The notes under the pieces were generated by a model. That model had not been told where the DNA came from. It was given only the letters and a program-made list of their open reading frames with translations, and did no database searches. Shown here piece by piece: positions 40,196-49,227 of a stretch of DNA of 64,000 nt. How positions within the stretch are numbered: position 1 is the first letter of the stretch; every line of letters begins with the position of its first letter. A program made the position numbers and the translations under genes. This DNA comes from Clostridia bacterium (GTDB lineage Bacteria; Bacillota; Clostridia; Peptostreptococcales; Anaerovoracaceae), in NCBI GenBank assembly GCA_902363595.1, contig CABJAP010000006.1, positions 186,001 to 250,000 of the forward strand, in the 5' to 3' direction.

Positions 40196-40918
40196 AAAAT
40201 CCTCAATCAGATCGGCAACCTGAGTACTTTCCAGAACATAGCTGGTATGGGTTTCTCCCTGGAGAATCTCCAGGCGGCTGCCGGGTATGTTTTCGGCAAT
40301 GAATCGGGTATGGGATTCCTTGATCATATCATCGCTTCCGGCTGTCACCAGCACAGGGATGCGGATCCGATTCAAATCCTCCACAGTCAAATGGGGTTGG
40401 GTTAACTCCATTTTCAAAAGTCCATCTCCGGTGGCGGAATAGCTTCTCTCCATGGCCGCCCGGTCCTCATCTACAATACCACTGGGATCCGCATTGGCGC
40501 CGCTGACCATGAGCTTTGACAGCAAAACCGGATGCTGAGACGCCAGGATCAAACCGACGATCCCACCATCGCTGAACCCGTACAGAGCCGGATGGTCCAG
40601 CTGCAATTCGTTTATAAAAGCCGCCGCATCATCCGCCATATCTTGATAATTGTATTCGCCCACAGCGCTGCTTTTCCCCTGCCCCCGGCTGTCTATGGCA
40701 TATACGGTAAACGTTTCGCTGAGCCTGTCGATCACATGATCAAAGCTGCGGCCGCTTCCGCCGCCTCCATGGAGCAGGATCAAAGGCTCGCCCTCTCCCT
40801 GCCGGACATAGGCCAAACTGACCCCGTTCACATCGATGTATTGTTCTTCCCGGCCCGCGGCGCATCCGACCATTGTGACCAGCAGGATCACCACAAGCAC
40901 CAATCCTTTCATTTTCAT
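40184..40918 (-). CDS. Alpha/beta hydrolase, lipid-anchored
   Basis: 244 residues. A lipoprotein signal (MKMKGLVLVVILL, lipobox TMVGC, Cys near 19) places it outside the membrane. The fold follows: ILLHGGGGSGRSFDHV (oxyanion loop), VYAIDSRGQGKS, nucleophile Ser in GFSDGGIVG, acid in TAGSDDMI and His in GETHTSY. The substrate is unknown; esters or lactones are typical. Start ATG 40918 follows AAGGAAGA; a second ATG two codons in is possible. Its 3' end overlaps the convergent glycosylase gene by 12 bp. Confidence 0.87.
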   Translation of the reverse strand: MKMKGLVLVVILLVTMVGCAAGREEQYIDVNGVSLAYVRQGEGEPLILLHGGGGSGRSFDHVIDRLSETFTVYAIDSRGQGKSSAVGEYNYQDMADDAAAFINELQLDHPALYGFSDGGIVGLILASQHPVLLSKLMVSGANADPSGIVDEDRAAMERSYSATGDGLLKMELTQPHLTVEDLNRIRIPVLVTAGSDDMIKESHTRFIAENIPGSRLEILQGETHTSYVLESTQVADLIEDFLKK

Positions 40919-40957
40919 TCTTCCTTCACCTCATCTTTTCATTATAGCAAATTTTCA

Positions 40958-40986
40958 TTGCGAAAGAAGGCTTTCTGGTATATGAT
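40958..40986 (+). promoter_or_regulatory. Promoter of the isochorismatase-like gene
   Basis: TTGCGA (40958-40963), 17 bp, TATGAT (40981-40986). Confidence 0.55.
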
Positions 40987-41016
40987 TTTCATAACAAAGA
41001 AACAGGGAGGTTATCA

Positions 41017-41547
41017 ATGAGTAAATTACTGATTGTTGTCGATATGCAAAAAGACTTTATCGACGGAGCGCTGGGAACCCCGGAAGCCGAAAAAATTGTC
41101 GAACCGGTCAACAAGAAAATTAAAGAATACGATGCCAGAGGCGATCTGGTCATCTTTACCGCCGATACCCACGGCGAAGATTATTTGCAGACCCAGGAAG
41201 GCCGAAACCTGCCGGTCCCCCACTGCATCAAGGGAAGCGATGGCTGGGAAATCTGCGCCAGCCTCTTTCGCCCGCAGGATGCACCTGTGATTGAAAAAGA
41301 AACCTTTGGCTCAAAAGATCTGGGAATCATGATGATGGAATTGGAACGGGCGGGAAACGCCCCTGACGAAATCGAGCTGGTGGGACTATGTACCGATATC
41401 TGCGTGATTTCCAACGCTCTGATGATTAAGGCATTTCTTCCGGAAATACCTGTAACAGTAGATAGCTCCTGCTGCGCGGGAGTGACCCCCAAAAGCCATG
41501 AAAACGCGCTGAAGGCTATGAAAGCCTGTCAGATTAGGATTATTTAG
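41017..41547 (+). CDS. Cysteine hydrolase (isochorismatase/nicotinamidase family)
   Basis: 176 residues. The catalytic triad of the family is visible: Asp in IVVDMQKDFI (D9), Lys in VIEKETFGS, and Cys in VGLCTDICV; a cis-peptide region precedes the Cys. Metal-binding residues of nicotinamidases (Asp-His around TADTHGEDY) are also present, so nicotinamidase (PncA-type, nicotinamide to nicotinate for NAD salvage) is a good guess but not certain. Start ATG 41017 follows AGGGAGG by 7 nt. A small lipoprotein gene starts 14 nt downstream. Confidence 0.85.
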   Translation: MSKLLIVVDMQKDFIDGALGTPEAEKIVEPVNKKIKEYDARGDLVIFTADTHGEDYLQTQEGRNLPVPHCIKGSDGWEICASLFRPQDAPVIEKETFGSKDLGIMMMELERAGNAPDEIELVGLCTDICVISNALMIKAFLPEIPVTVDSSCCAGVTPKSHENALKAMKACQIRII

Positions 41548-41561
41548 AAAGGAATTAAATT

Positions 41562-42191
41562 ATGAAAAGACGGATTTTGATCGTTTCGTTCATCTTATTG
41601 CTTATCCTGTCCACGGCAGGCTGTGGATCCGGTAACAGCGGAGAAGAAAGCAAGACTGCAGGTCCAGGAAAGATGGAAATCGGTCCCAAACCTTTGACGA
41701 CTGATGAAGCGGATCTTCTTTCCATGGCCGGACTGGACGGCACGGACGGCACCGGACTGATCGCGTATCAAGTCGATGATTCTCTAACAACGCTCCATGT
41801 GAAAATTATGGAATACCGAAGTAAAACAGGCAAATGGGAAGATGTGTCGGGAGACTCCCAATTTGACCAGTTCAATGGCAAGCTTTTAGTGACCTTTGGT
41901 GATGAAGGGCGTACGGCGCACATCGCCTCATCCCATAAAGAAGGCGGATCTTTGAGCAGTGAAGTTACCGGCCTTGCAAAACTGTCACCCGACGACGGTC
42001 TGGTTGCATCCACGATTGATAAACCTGTGCCAATCAAGCCGGATGAAGAAATCGCCGTTTACATGACGGCCCGAGCCAAAACCGATGCCGATGAAGGCGC
42101 GGCTCCGCCTCTTGAGTCTTATCCATCTGCGGACAAGTTTTCCCAATTCGACGTTGTCCGCGCAGTTATCGTATGGTTTTCTGCCGATTAA
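41562..42191 (+). CDS. Predicted lipoprotein of unknown function
   Basis: 209 residues with a lipoprotein signal (MKRRILIVSFILLLIL, lipobox STAGC, Cys near 21). The mature part begins with a flexible Gly/Ser/Glu stretch, then a domain of alternating strands (GTGLIAYQVDDSLTTLHVKI, then EYRSKTGKWEDVSGDS) that resembles no family I can name. Start ATG 41562 follows AAAGGAATT. It follows the isochorismatase-like gene by 14 nt and is convergent with sigF. A function in the envelope is implied only by the anchor. Confidence 0.8.
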   Translation: MKRRILIVSFILLLILSTAGCGSGNSGEESKTAGPGKMEIGPKPLTTDEADLLSMAGLDGTDGTGLIAYQVDDSLTTLHVKIMEYRSKTGKWEDVSGDSQFDQFNGKLLVTFGDEGRTAHIASSHKEGGSLSSEVTGLAKLSPDDGLVASTIDKPVPIKPDEEIAVYMTARAKTDADEGAAPPLESYPSADKFSQFDVVRAVIVWFSAD

Positions 42192-42231
42192 CGTTTGCCC
42201 GCAGAAACCATCCAGGTATCAAACTTCGATC

Positions 42232-42978
42232 CTAGACGGTTTCTGCCATTTTTTCTCTCAAATTTTTGAGAACCTTTTTTTCGATACGCGAGACCTGCAC
42301 CTGGGAAATCCCCATTTTGCCTGCGATCTGCTGCTGGGTCATATCTTTAAAATACCGCAGCACAATAATCTGTCTTTCCCGATCCGACAGAGTACCGATG
42401 ATCATTTTCAAATCGATCATATCGATGTTTTTCTCTTCTTCCGAAATATGACTGATCTTTTTCTCCCGATAGCCCTCGGAAATTTCACTGTTGTCCAAAC
42501 TTTCCACATTGGACAAGGCTTCGCCCGCATCCAAAATCTCCAGAATCTTTTCAACCGGCAGCTCCATTTCCTCTGCAAGATAGCTCAACTTGGGCCAGGT
42601 CCCGTTCTTGTTATAATACTCTTCTTTTATTCGCTTTAAATTTCGTATATCCATTTTCAGCTGACGGCTGACTTTAATCTTTCCGTCATCCCGGATATAC
42701 CGCTTGATTTCCCCCAGGATCATGGGAACGGCATAGGTGGAAAACATAACGTCAAACCCTGTGTCAAATCGGTCGATGGCTTTGAGAAGGCCCATAAATC
42801 CGATCTGCAGCAGGTCATCCAGTTCATAACCGGAGCCGGTAAATTTCAATGCTAGATTTTTTACAAGTCCAGTGTTTTGATTTACGATCTGCTCCCGGGC
42901 GTCTTCATCACCCTGCTGAGCTCGTTTTATTAGCGCGTATGTATCTTCCTTTTTTACCGGCACATATTTAGATGCCAT
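42232..42978 (-). CDS. sigF: RNA polymerase sporulation sigma factor SigF
   Basis: 248 residues. Region 2 is seen in NTGLVKNLALKFTGSGYELD, then DLLQIGFMGLLKAIDRFD and FSTYAVPMILGEIKRYIRDD; region 3 in KVSRQLKMDIRNLKRIKEEY; region 4 HTH in LSDRERQIIVLRYFKDMTQQ and QIAGKMGISQVQVSRIEKKV. Together with the two genes upstream this is the forespore factor sigma F, which directs early forespore transcription in endospore formers. Start ATG 42978 overlaps the end of spoIIAB by 11 nt, as in Bacillus-type operons where genes are coupled. Confidence 0.96.
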   Translation of the reverse strand: MASKYVPVKKEDTYALIKRAQQGDEDAREQIVNQNTGLVKNLALKFTGSGYELDDLLQIGFMGLLKAIDRFDTGFDVMFSTYAVPMILGEIKRYIRDDGKIKVSRQLKMDIRNLKRIKEEYYNKNGTWPKLSYLAEEMELPVEKILEILDAGEALSNVESLDNSEISEGYREKKISHISEEEKNIDMIDLKMIIGTLSDRERQIIVLRYFKDMTQQQIAGKMGISQVQVSRIEKKVLKNLREKMAETV

Positions 42979-43405
42979 CGCTCAGGTCAAGCTGCTTGGT
43001 CATCGTCACCGTCGTTCCCTCTCCGGCCCGAGACTCTACTTCCAATCTGTCCATAAAGCTTTCCATAACCGTAAAGCCCATTCCAGATCGTTCTTCTGTT
43101 CTCCCTGTGGTGAACATGGGCTCTCTTGCCTTGTCCACATCTTCAATTCCAACGCCATGATCGCGCACCACAATCACAACCTTTCCCCCTTCACGAATCT
43201 GACACTCCAGTTCCACGGTCCCGCTGGAATCCTCCTTGTATCCGTGTATGATGCTGTTGCTGACTGCTTCCGATACGCCTGTCTTTATTTCCGTCAGTTC
43301 CTCGATGGTCGGATCCATGCAGGCCACAAAAGCCGCTGCTGCCGACCTGGCGAAGGCTTCATTCTGCGCCATGGCAGCAAATTCAATCTTCATTCTATTC
43401 TCCAC
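42968..43405 (-). CDS. spoIIAB: Anti-sigma-F factor / serine kinase SpoIIAB
   Basis: 145 residues, a GHKL-fold kinase. N-box ELTEIKTGVSEAVSNSIIHG, G1 box VVRDHGVGIED and G2 box RSGMGFTVMESFMD are intact. It binds and blocks sigma F and phosphorylates SpoIIAA. The start is taken as GTG 43405 because the frame MENRMKIEF then lines up with B. subtilis SpoIIAB (MKNEMHLEF) and a full GGAGGTGA lies 5 to 7 nt upstream; the ATG at 43393 is the weaker choice. It overlaps spoIIAA by 11 nt and sigF by 11 nt. Confidence 0.95.
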   Translation of the reverse strand: MENRMKIEFAAMAQNEAFARSAAAAFVACMDPTIEELTEIKTGVSEAVSNSIIHGYKEDSSGTVELECQIREGGKVVIVVRDHGVGIEDVDKAREPMFTTGRTEERSGMGFTVMESFMDRLEVESRAGEGTTVTMTKQLDLSDGI

Positions 43406-43775
43406 TGAGCGTCACCTCCATCTGCAGCTGCTCCTGTCCCTTAATAAGACAGATGGCATCCTCTACGTTTTTTTGCTTGTCCACAACTGTAAAGATTCCC
43501 GCCATGTATAGAATCTTTTCGACAAAGTCCGAACAACCGGCCAGGAAAATCCTGCCGCCTTTTTTCGTCACTTTATTGTACCTGCCCAGCACTACGCCGA
43601 TACCCGAACTATCCATAAACGTTACTTTTGCAAAATCCAGGATCAAGTGGCAGCATTGGAAGGCCTCCATCGTTTCATCTATCTCGTCTCTCACTGCTCC
43701 GGCGCTGTGATGATCCAGTTCACCGAACGCCGAAGCAATGAGAATATTGTCGGTCATCTGAAATTTTAAATGCAT
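43395..43775 (-). CDS. spoIIAA: Anti-anti-sigma factor SpoIIAA
   Basis: 126 residues, STAS domain. The phosphorylation site is in FMDSSGIGVVLGRY, the conserved DSSG of anti-sigma-factor antagonists. The unphosphorylated form displaces sigma F from SpoIIAB. It is slightly longer at the C-terminus than the B. subtilis protein (about 117 residues). Start ATG 43775 follows AGAAAGGAGG. Upstream, the minus strand has TATAAT (about 43818..43813) with AGGACA 17 bp before it; a GAAT box for sigma H is also near (ATTGAATTG) but without a well-spaced upstream element, so which sigma factor reads the operon is undecided. Confidence 0.95.
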   Translation of the reverse strand: MHLKFQMTDNILIASAFGELDHHSAGAVRDEIDETMEAFQCCHLILDFAKVTFMDSSGIGVVLGRYNKVTKKGGRIFLAGCSDFVEKILYMAGIFTVVDKQKNVEDAICLIKGQEQLQMEVTLSGE

Positions 43776-43879
43776 ATAAAAATCCTCCTTTCTCTAACCG
43801 CAGCGTACAATTCAATTATAGTACGTGTCCTGCAGCTTGTCCTTAAGAGAAAAGGAGGAAATTCTTCTATTTTTAGCGA

Positions 43880-45067
43880 TTATTCTGGTTTTATGTCGAT
43901 TGTTTCGCGGGATGCGACCGCATCTGCGATTAACTGCTCTGCGTTCAACTTGCTTTCCGATGCCAGAATCCGTTCCAGCTTTGGTTTGGTCGCCGGATGT
44001 TTTGGCAGAAATACGGTGCAGCAATCTTCATAAGGCTGGATGGACGTTTCATAGGTACCGATCTCTCTGGCCTTATCCATGATGTCCACCTTATCCATGG
44101 CAATCAGCGGCCGCATAACCGGCATCTGTACGGAAGCATCGGTAACCACCAGCGCTTCTGCGGTCTGGCTGGCTACCTGTCCCAAATTTTCCCCGGTAAT
44201 CAGCATCCCGCAGCCTGTCTCGCGGGCCACCTGTTCAGCAATTCGCATCATGAATCGTCGTACCAGAATAGTTGTTTCTTCTTCTGGGCAATGTTCAACA
44301 ATCTGCTCCTGAATTGGCAGCAGATTGATTACATGCATTTTAAAGCGTCCGCAATAAGTGGCGACGATCTTTGCCAAATCTTCCACCTTTTCCTGGGCTC
44401 TCTGGCTGGTATAAGGGTAAGAATGAAAGTGAACCGCCTCAATGAGCATTCCCCGCTTGGCCATCATCCAGGTTGCCACCGGGCTGTCGATGCCGCCGGA
44501 GAGCAGGCTCATTCCTTTGCCGTTGGTTCCCAGAGGCAGCCCCCCGAAACCAGCAATTTTGTCCTGGTAGATATAAGATTTATCATGTCTCACATCGACG
44601 AAAAGCAGACAGTCAGGATCGTGGACATCCACCTTCAGCACTTTACAGCCGATCAGGATTTTGGCGCCGATGATGCGGCCGATCTCCGGGGATTTTACGG
44701 GGAAACTCTTGTCCGCCCGTTTAGCGTTGACTTTAAAGGTCTTGATTCCCTTCTCCTCGATCAGTTCCTCCATATATGCCACGGCGGCTTCACCGATGGC
44801 ATCCAGGTTGGATTCGGTTTCCACGGCCGGGCTGATGGAAGCTACGCCGAATACCTTGGAAATTTCCTTGATAATGGCGTCCTTATCATACTGCTGATCT
44901 GCCCGGACGAAAATAAGACCTTCGTGGCGTTTCACGTCAAAGCGTTCAAACTTTCGTTTAAGAAGCTTGCGGATGCGTTCTGCCAGCATGCGTTCAAAAT
45001 ATGGTTTGTTCATCCCTTTCAGCGCCACTTCTCCGCAGCGCACGATGAAAATGTGTTCCTGATTCAT
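43880..45067 (-). CDS. thiI: tRNA uridine 4-sulfurtransferase ThiI
   Basis: 395 residues: N-terminal ferredoxin-like domain, THUMP domain (about 60-165) and an adenylating PP-loop domain with SLLSGGIDSPVATWMMAKRG. The length shows there is no C-terminal rhodanese domain, as in B. subtilis ThiI. It transfers sulfur for 4-thiouridine at position 8 of tRNA, and in some bacteria serves thiamine thiazole synthesis. The sulfur donor is very likely the cysteine desulfurase encoded 32 nt upstream in the same operon. Start ATG 45067 follows AAGGAGAAACC. Confidence 0.95.
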   Translation of the reverse strand: MNQEHIFIVRCGEVALKGMNKPYFERMLAERIRKLLKRKFERFDVKRHEGLIFVRADQQYDKDAIIKEISKVFGVASISPAVETESNLDAIGEAAVAYMEELIEEKGIKTFKVNAKRADKSFPVKSPEIGRIIGAKILIGCKVLKVDVHDPDCLLFVDVRHDKSYIYQDKIAGFGGLPLGTNGKGMSLLSGGIDSPVATWMMAKRGMLIEAVHFHSYPYTSQRAQEKVEDLAKIVATYCGRFKMHVINLLPIQEQIVEHCPEEETTILVRRFMMRIAEQVARETGCGMLITGENLGQVASQTAEALVVTDASVQMPVMRPLIAMDKVDIMDKAREIGTYETSIQPYEDCCTVFLPKHPATKPKLERILASESKLNAEQLIADAVASRETIDIKPE

Positions 45068-45099
45068 GGTTTCTCCTTATCTATTTTTGTCAGCGTGGC

Positions 45100-46215
45100 T
45101 TACCGGAAGCTGCCCAGTCTGCGAAAACGGCTTACCGCCTTTTTCATTTTGTCTACCACTTGGTCCATCTCCGCGGCCGTATTATACTTGCCAAAGCTGA
45201 AGCGGATTGCTCCTTCAATTTCCCGGTCGGAAAGGCCCATGGCCTTGAGTACGTGACTCTGTCCTTTTTTATTGGAAGAACATGCGGACCCGGTGGAAAC
45301 ATAAATTTCGTCCTGCTCCAAGGTATGCAAAAGAACTTCCGCCCTGGTTCCCAGGAAGGATATATTCAACACAGAGGGACAGCCGTCGTCCGGGCTGTTG
45401 ACATGAATATCCTTGATTTCGTCCCGAATGCCTGAAAGCAGCCGGTCTCTGAGCTCTTTAACCGAACCTTCTTCGGACAAAAGCGCGGCGGCTTCGCCCA
45501 AGCCTGCGATGGCAGGAACGTTTTCCGTGCCCGACCGCATGCCCGACTCCTGGCCTCCGCCCGCGAAAAAAGCAGGAATATGCACATCTTTTTTGATCCA
45601 CAACGCGCCGATTCCTTTTGGTCCGTGAATCTTATGGCCGCTGACAGTAACCAAGTCTGCGCATTTTGCTAAAGGGATCTTGCCAAAGGCTTGTACCGCG
45701 TCCGTGTGCAAAAAAGCGTTCTGCTTCATTTTTGCAATTTCATCGATGGGCATGATGGCGCCGGTCTCATTATTCACCTGCATGACAGATATGAGTATGG
45801 TTTCCTCATTGATGGCCTCTTTCAGCTGATCCAGATCGAGGCGGCAGTCCTGATCCACGCGGATGCGGATCACGTCAAAACCCTGCTGCTCCAGCCGGCC
45901 GCATGCCTCCAGCACAGCCGGATGCTCCACCTGGGTGGTGATGATTCGGCTGCCTCTCCTTCTGCGGGCCGAGGCCGCGCCGAAGATGGCCATATTGTCC
46001 GCTTCTGTGCCGCAGGACGTAAAATACAGGCTGCCCTCCGGCAGATCCATGGCCCGGGCCAGTTGTTTCCGAGCCTCTTTAACCGCCTTTTCCGCTGTGA
46101 TCCCCAAATTATATAGCGAAGAAGGGTTTCCAAAATCATCCCGCATATATTGCACCATGACCTCAGTCACTCGATCATGCTGTCTTGTTGTCGCACTGTT
46201 ATCCAAATAAATCAT
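45100..46215 (-). CDS. Cysteine desulfurase (NifS/IscS-like), partner of ThiI
   Basis: 371 residues, class V aminotransferase fold with PLP. The PLP lysine is in SGHKIHGPKGIG, the His that stacks on PLP in TTQVEHPAVLEA, and the persulfide-forming Cys in STGSACSSNKKG. It matches the group I desulfurases that lie next to thiI in Firmicutes (NifZ in B. subtilis) and give sulfur to ThiI. General iron-sulfur assembly is less likely because no iscU or regulator lies beside it. Start ATG 46215 follows AGGAGAACCT, and the gene is 32 nt ahead of thiI. Confidence 0.93.
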   Translation of the reverse strand: MIYLDNSATTRQHDRVTEVMVQYMRDDFGNPSSLYNLGITAEKAVKEARKQLARAMDLPEGSLYFTSCGTEADNMAIFGAASARRRRGSRIITTQVEHPAVLEACGRLEQQGFDVIRIRVDQDCRLDLDQLKEAINEETILISVMQVNNETGAIMPIDEIAKMKQNAFLHTDAVQAFGKIPLAKCADLVTVSGHKIHGPKGIGALWIKKDVHIPAFFAGGGQESGMRSGTENVPAIAGLGEAAALLSEEGSVKELRDRLLSGIRDEIKDIHVNSPDDGCPSVLNISFLGTRAEVLLHTLEQDEIYVSTGSACSSNKKGQSHVLKAMGLSDREIEGAIRFSFGKYNTAAEMDQVVDKMKKAVSRFRRLGSFR

Positions 46216-46273
46216 AGGTTCTCCTTTGTCTGTAACCTATTTATTTTATCCCATTGGTTCCAATGCGTCAACC

Positions 46274-46906
46274 TTACAGTTCTGGAAACCGCACCTTAAT
46301 ATAATGGACTAACAGTTCTTTAATCTGTTCATCGGTAAAAGGCGTTGTGTCCAGCACAAAATCGTATTCCCGCAAATCCAGCCATTTTTTTCCGGTGAAG
46401 GTATTATAATATCTCGCCCTCTCCCGGTCTTCCTTTTCCATCAGCTTTCGACCTTTATCTCCGCGTACTGGTTTGCCCAGAGTTTTTTCCAAACGCTTCA
46501 TCCGGGGTTCCAGATCAGCTTGCAGGAAGATGCTGACGTGCTTTTCATAGTTGCGGAACAGATAAGGCGCGCATCTGCCGATGATAACGCATGGGCCCTC
46601 TTCCACCGCCTCCCGCATGATCTTGGTCTGTGTGTCAAAGAGCTGTTTGCTGGTGGGCACATACCATTCATCTGCGATATAGGGCATTTCATACACCGCG
46701 GTCTGGGCCAGCGTCGTCCAAACAGTCGTATTCTTTTCATCTACGTATGCCAGATTTTCTTCCGTCATATTCATCACTTCCGCCGCTTTGACCAAAATCT
46801 CTTTGTCTATGTATTTAAAACCAAAGTGCTTCGCAATCGCCTTTCCCATGTCTGAGCCGCCGCTCCCCAGCTGCCTGCCTATGGTTATCACATGATGCTT
46901 TTCCAT
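46274..46906 (-). CDS. Cytidylate kinase-like family protein
   Basis: 210 residues with a P-loop GRQLGSGGSDMGKAIAKHFG, a cytidylate-kinase-like lid region (RGDKGRKLMEKEDRERARYY) and the ending YDFVLDTTPFTDEQIKELLV. The family is related to CMP kinase but is distinct from the essential Cmk, and members are common in Clostridia with no proven substrate. Start ATG 46906 follows GGAGG by about 6 nt. It is 58 nt upstream of the cysteine desulfurase gene on the same strand and may share a transcript with it and thiI. Confidence 0.87.
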   Translation of the reverse strand: MEKHHVITIGRQLGSGGSDMGKAIAKHFGFKYIDKEILVKAAEVMNMTEENLAYVDEKNTTVWTTLAQTAVYEMPYIADEWYVPTSKQLFDTQTKIMREAVEEGPCVIIGRCAPYLFRNYEKHVSIFLQADLEPRMKRLEKTLGKPVRGDKGRKLMEKEDRERARYYNTFTGKKWLDLREYDFVLDTTPFTDEQIKELLVHYIKVRFPEL

Positions 46907-46946
46907 TGTTCTGCCTCCTGTTCTTTTCTTTTATTTTAACATAGAA

Positions 46947-48371
46947 TCAGTCGCAAAAGATATCATCGGTGCGTTTTTCTTTTTTCACAAAGAGGACGGC
47001 CATAATCAGCGCGATTACACCCAAAGATGCAGCCACGCCGTAAGCAGCATGCATTCCCCGCAGCGTAGCCTCAAGTTCTCCGGCGCTCTGATTCAGTGCC
47101 GTCACCATAGCCATAATCGTAATCAGGATAGCCGTTCCGATGGATCCCGCTACCTGCCTAGCCGTATTATTGATGGCGCTGCCGTGGGCGATCATGTTAT
47201 TGTCCAGGGAGTTGAGTCCCCAAGTGGTAAGGGGCATATTGACCATGGACATGCCGAACATTCTTACCGTATAAATGATGCACAAATGTGAAAAAATCCA
47301 GGTTTCATCGATAAACACAAAGAAGAAGGAAAATCCAGTCATAATCGCAAGCCCGGTAATGGCAATTCCCCTCGGCCCGAAACGGTCGAACAGATTCCCG
47401 GTAATCGGACTCATGACACCCATAATCACCGCGCCCGGAAGCATAATCAGCCCCGATTGAAGGGCGGAAAAATGAAGCACATTCTGCAAGTAGATGGGCG
47501 TGATAATCGTACCTGCGATCAAAGAGGCATTGATAATCATAGCAATGATCGTAGAGTAGGCAAAGATTTTAGTCTTTAGAATTCGCAGCTCTAAAAGCGG
47601 CGCCTCTGCCCTCATCTGCCGCCTGACAAAGATTGCCAAAAACACGATGCCTACTACCAGTGGAGCCAAAGTCATGGGATGGGCCCATCCGTAGCTTCCT
47701 GCAGAGCTGCACCCGTAGAGCAGCCCGCCGAATCCCAATGTTGAATATATGACCGAGCGCTGATCCAGCTTGAGCTTCTTCGTCTCACCTACATTCTTTA
47801 GCAGCCCGAATCCGAGAATCACGTCGATGGCTGCCAGAGGCGCAATGATTAAAAAGATGCTGTTCCAGCCCCAGACATCCACGACCCATCCCGACAAAGT
47901 AGGACCCACGGCCGGAGCGAAGGCGATGACGATTCCCACGGTTCCCATGGCTGATCCCCGCTTTTCCCTGGGGAAAAGGAGCAGAATAACGGTCTGAATC
48001 ATGGGCATCAAAACCCCTGCCGCCATTGCCTGTAGAATGCGGGCTACTAAAAGGAGCAAAAAACCTTTCGAAAATCCTGCCAAAGCAGTTCCTGCGGTAA
48101 ACAGGATCATAGAACTGAGAAAGATTTGTCTGGTTGTGAAGCGGTTGATCAGATAGGCGGTTATGGGGATCATGATACCGTTAACCAGCATAAAAGCCGT
48201 GGTCAGCCACTGGCCTTCTACAGCCGTTATGGAAAGATCCCTCATAATGCTGGGCAGGGCCGGAGAGAGGACGGTTTGGTTAAGTACAGCAATGAAGGCT
48301 CCCGACAGCATGATGCCAATAATTAACATGTAGCGGTCCGGCTTCCCGTTTGTTACGTTTTTTTCCACCAT
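46947..48371 (-). CDS. MFS transporter, DHA2 (EmrB/QacA) drug efflux type
   Basis: 474 residues with about fourteen membrane helices as expected for DHA2 drug:H+ antiporters. Signatures include AVLNQTVLSPALPSIMRDLS (helix 1), GIMIPITAYLINRFTTRQIF (motif A), RILQAMAAGVLMPMIQTVIL (motif B) and GPTLSGWVVD (motif C). Efflux of cationic drugs or bile-like compounds is typical; the substrate is not readable. Start ATG 48371 lies 1 nt after the stop of the TetR gene, with GAGGAA inside that gene as ribosome site, so translation is coupled and the TetR protein is the likely regulator. Confidence 0.92.
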   Translation of the reverse strand: MVEKNVTNGKPDRYMLIIGIMLSGAFIAVLNQTVLSPALPSIMRDLSITAVEGQWLTTAFMLVNGIMIPITAYLINRFTTRQIFLSSMILFTAGTALAGFSKGFLLLLVARILQAMAAGVLMPMIQTVILLLFPREKRGSAMGTVGIVIAFAPAVGPTLSGWVVDVWGWNSIFLIIAPLAAIDVILGFGLLKNVGETKKLKLDQRSVIYSTLGFGGLLYGCSSAGSYGWAHPMTLAPLVVGIVFLAIFVRRQMRAEAPLLELRILKTKIFAYSTIIAMIINASLIAGTIITPIYLQNVLHFSALQSGLIMLPGAVIMGVMSPITGNLFDRFGPRGIAITGLAIMTGFSFFFVFIDETWIFSHLCIIYTVRMFGMSMVNMPLTTWGLNSLDNNMIAHGSAINNTARQVAGSIGTAILITIMAMVTALNQSAGELEATLRGMHAAYGVAASLGVIALIMAVLFVKKEKRTDDIFCD

Positions 48372-48372
48372 A

Positions 48373-49167
48373 TTATGATTCCTCGCTTTCTTCTAATTTT
48401 TTTAATTGGCTAATCAGCGATTCTGCTTCCTTCAAGTTGAGAATCTTGCCGTTTTTTTCATAATCATCCAGCGTTCCCCTCAGAGAATGAATCAGCCGTT
48501 TTTTCTTAAGTACTGGCTGCAGCCATTTTTCCTCATCACTGAAGGCTTTGCGCAGAGCTGCAAGCTGTTCTTTTGTCATCAGCGGTCGCTTGCCCTTCCT
48601 TTTCTCCAGGATCGCTTCCAGGCTGTCAACCATAAAGTCGGCAATCTTCCTTTCATCCAGGTCAATCACATCTTCTCCGGCCACGAAGGTGATTTCCTTG
48701 ATGAGTCCGTTGAGATTCAGAGTCAGCTCTCCTGCCGCTGTTTCGCTCTTTAAAGAGAATGCCTTCTTAATGATGCCGGAAAACTGTTCAAAGATGTCAA
48801 ATCGGCTCTTATTGACAGCCGGCAGATATTTCTCCCGCTGATCCTGGGTCAAAGAGAAAAGCAGTTCATCCATAAAACGGTTGCGTTCTGCAAACCGGTC
48901 CATTCGGGCGATGATGCTCTCCCGCAGGATATTCTTAGGCGAAAGGTCCTTATTTTCTGTGATCTTTTCCACCTTCTGCATCATTTGATCCGTCAGATAA
49001 AAGACGACTAAAATTCCCAGACTCTCCTTGGAATTAAAGAATTTATAAAGCGTTGCTTTTGAAACATTGCAGGCTTCGGCAACATCCTGCATGGATGTCT
49101 TCGGATAGCCATTCTCCATAAATAGGGTTGCCGCAGCTTCCAGAATATGCTGTTTTTTTAAATCCAT
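48373..49167 (-). CDS. TetR family transcriptional regulator (efflux-pair regulator 2)
   Basis: 264 residues, longer than most TetR proteins. HTH at 5-50 (HILEAAATLFMENGYPKTSM, then QDVAEACNVSKATLYKFFNS). The ligand-binding domain is followed by an extra helical tail of about 70 residues (LMTKEQLAALRKAFSDEEKW and onward to KKLEESEES) that contains predicted coiled-coil heptads. First gene of a two-gene operon with the DHA2 transporter. Start ATG 49167 follows TTGGGAGGA. A palindromic region overlaps its promoter, consistent with self-repression; the inducer is unknown. Confidence 0.92.
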   Translation of the reverse strand: MDLKKQHILEAAATLFMENGYPKTSMQDVAEACNVSKATLYKFFNSKESLGILVVFYLTDQMMQKVEKITENKDLSPKNILRESIIARMDRFAERNRFMDELLFSLTQDQREKYLPAVNKSRFDIFEQFSGIIKKAFSLKSETAAGELTLNLNGLIKEITFVAGEDVIDLDERKIADFMVDSLEAILEKRKGKRPLMTKEQLAALRKAFSDEEKWLQPVLKKKRLIHSLRGTLDDYEKNGKILNLKEAESLISQLKKLEESEES

Positions 49168-49227
49168 GAATGTTTTCCTCCCAAAGAAAAACTCCCCCTT
49201 GCTCTGCCTTGCGGACGAGTACCGGCG

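Noticed and set aside
43776..43879. Sigma-H promoter for spoIIA
   Set aside because: A GAAT-type -10 is present but no AGGA element at the right distance; a sigma-A-like AGGACA/TATAAT pair fits as well, so no firm call.
43997..45256. Plus-strand open frame of 419 codons
   Set aside because: Antisense to thiI and the cysteine desulfurase gene; translation has no recognisable domains.
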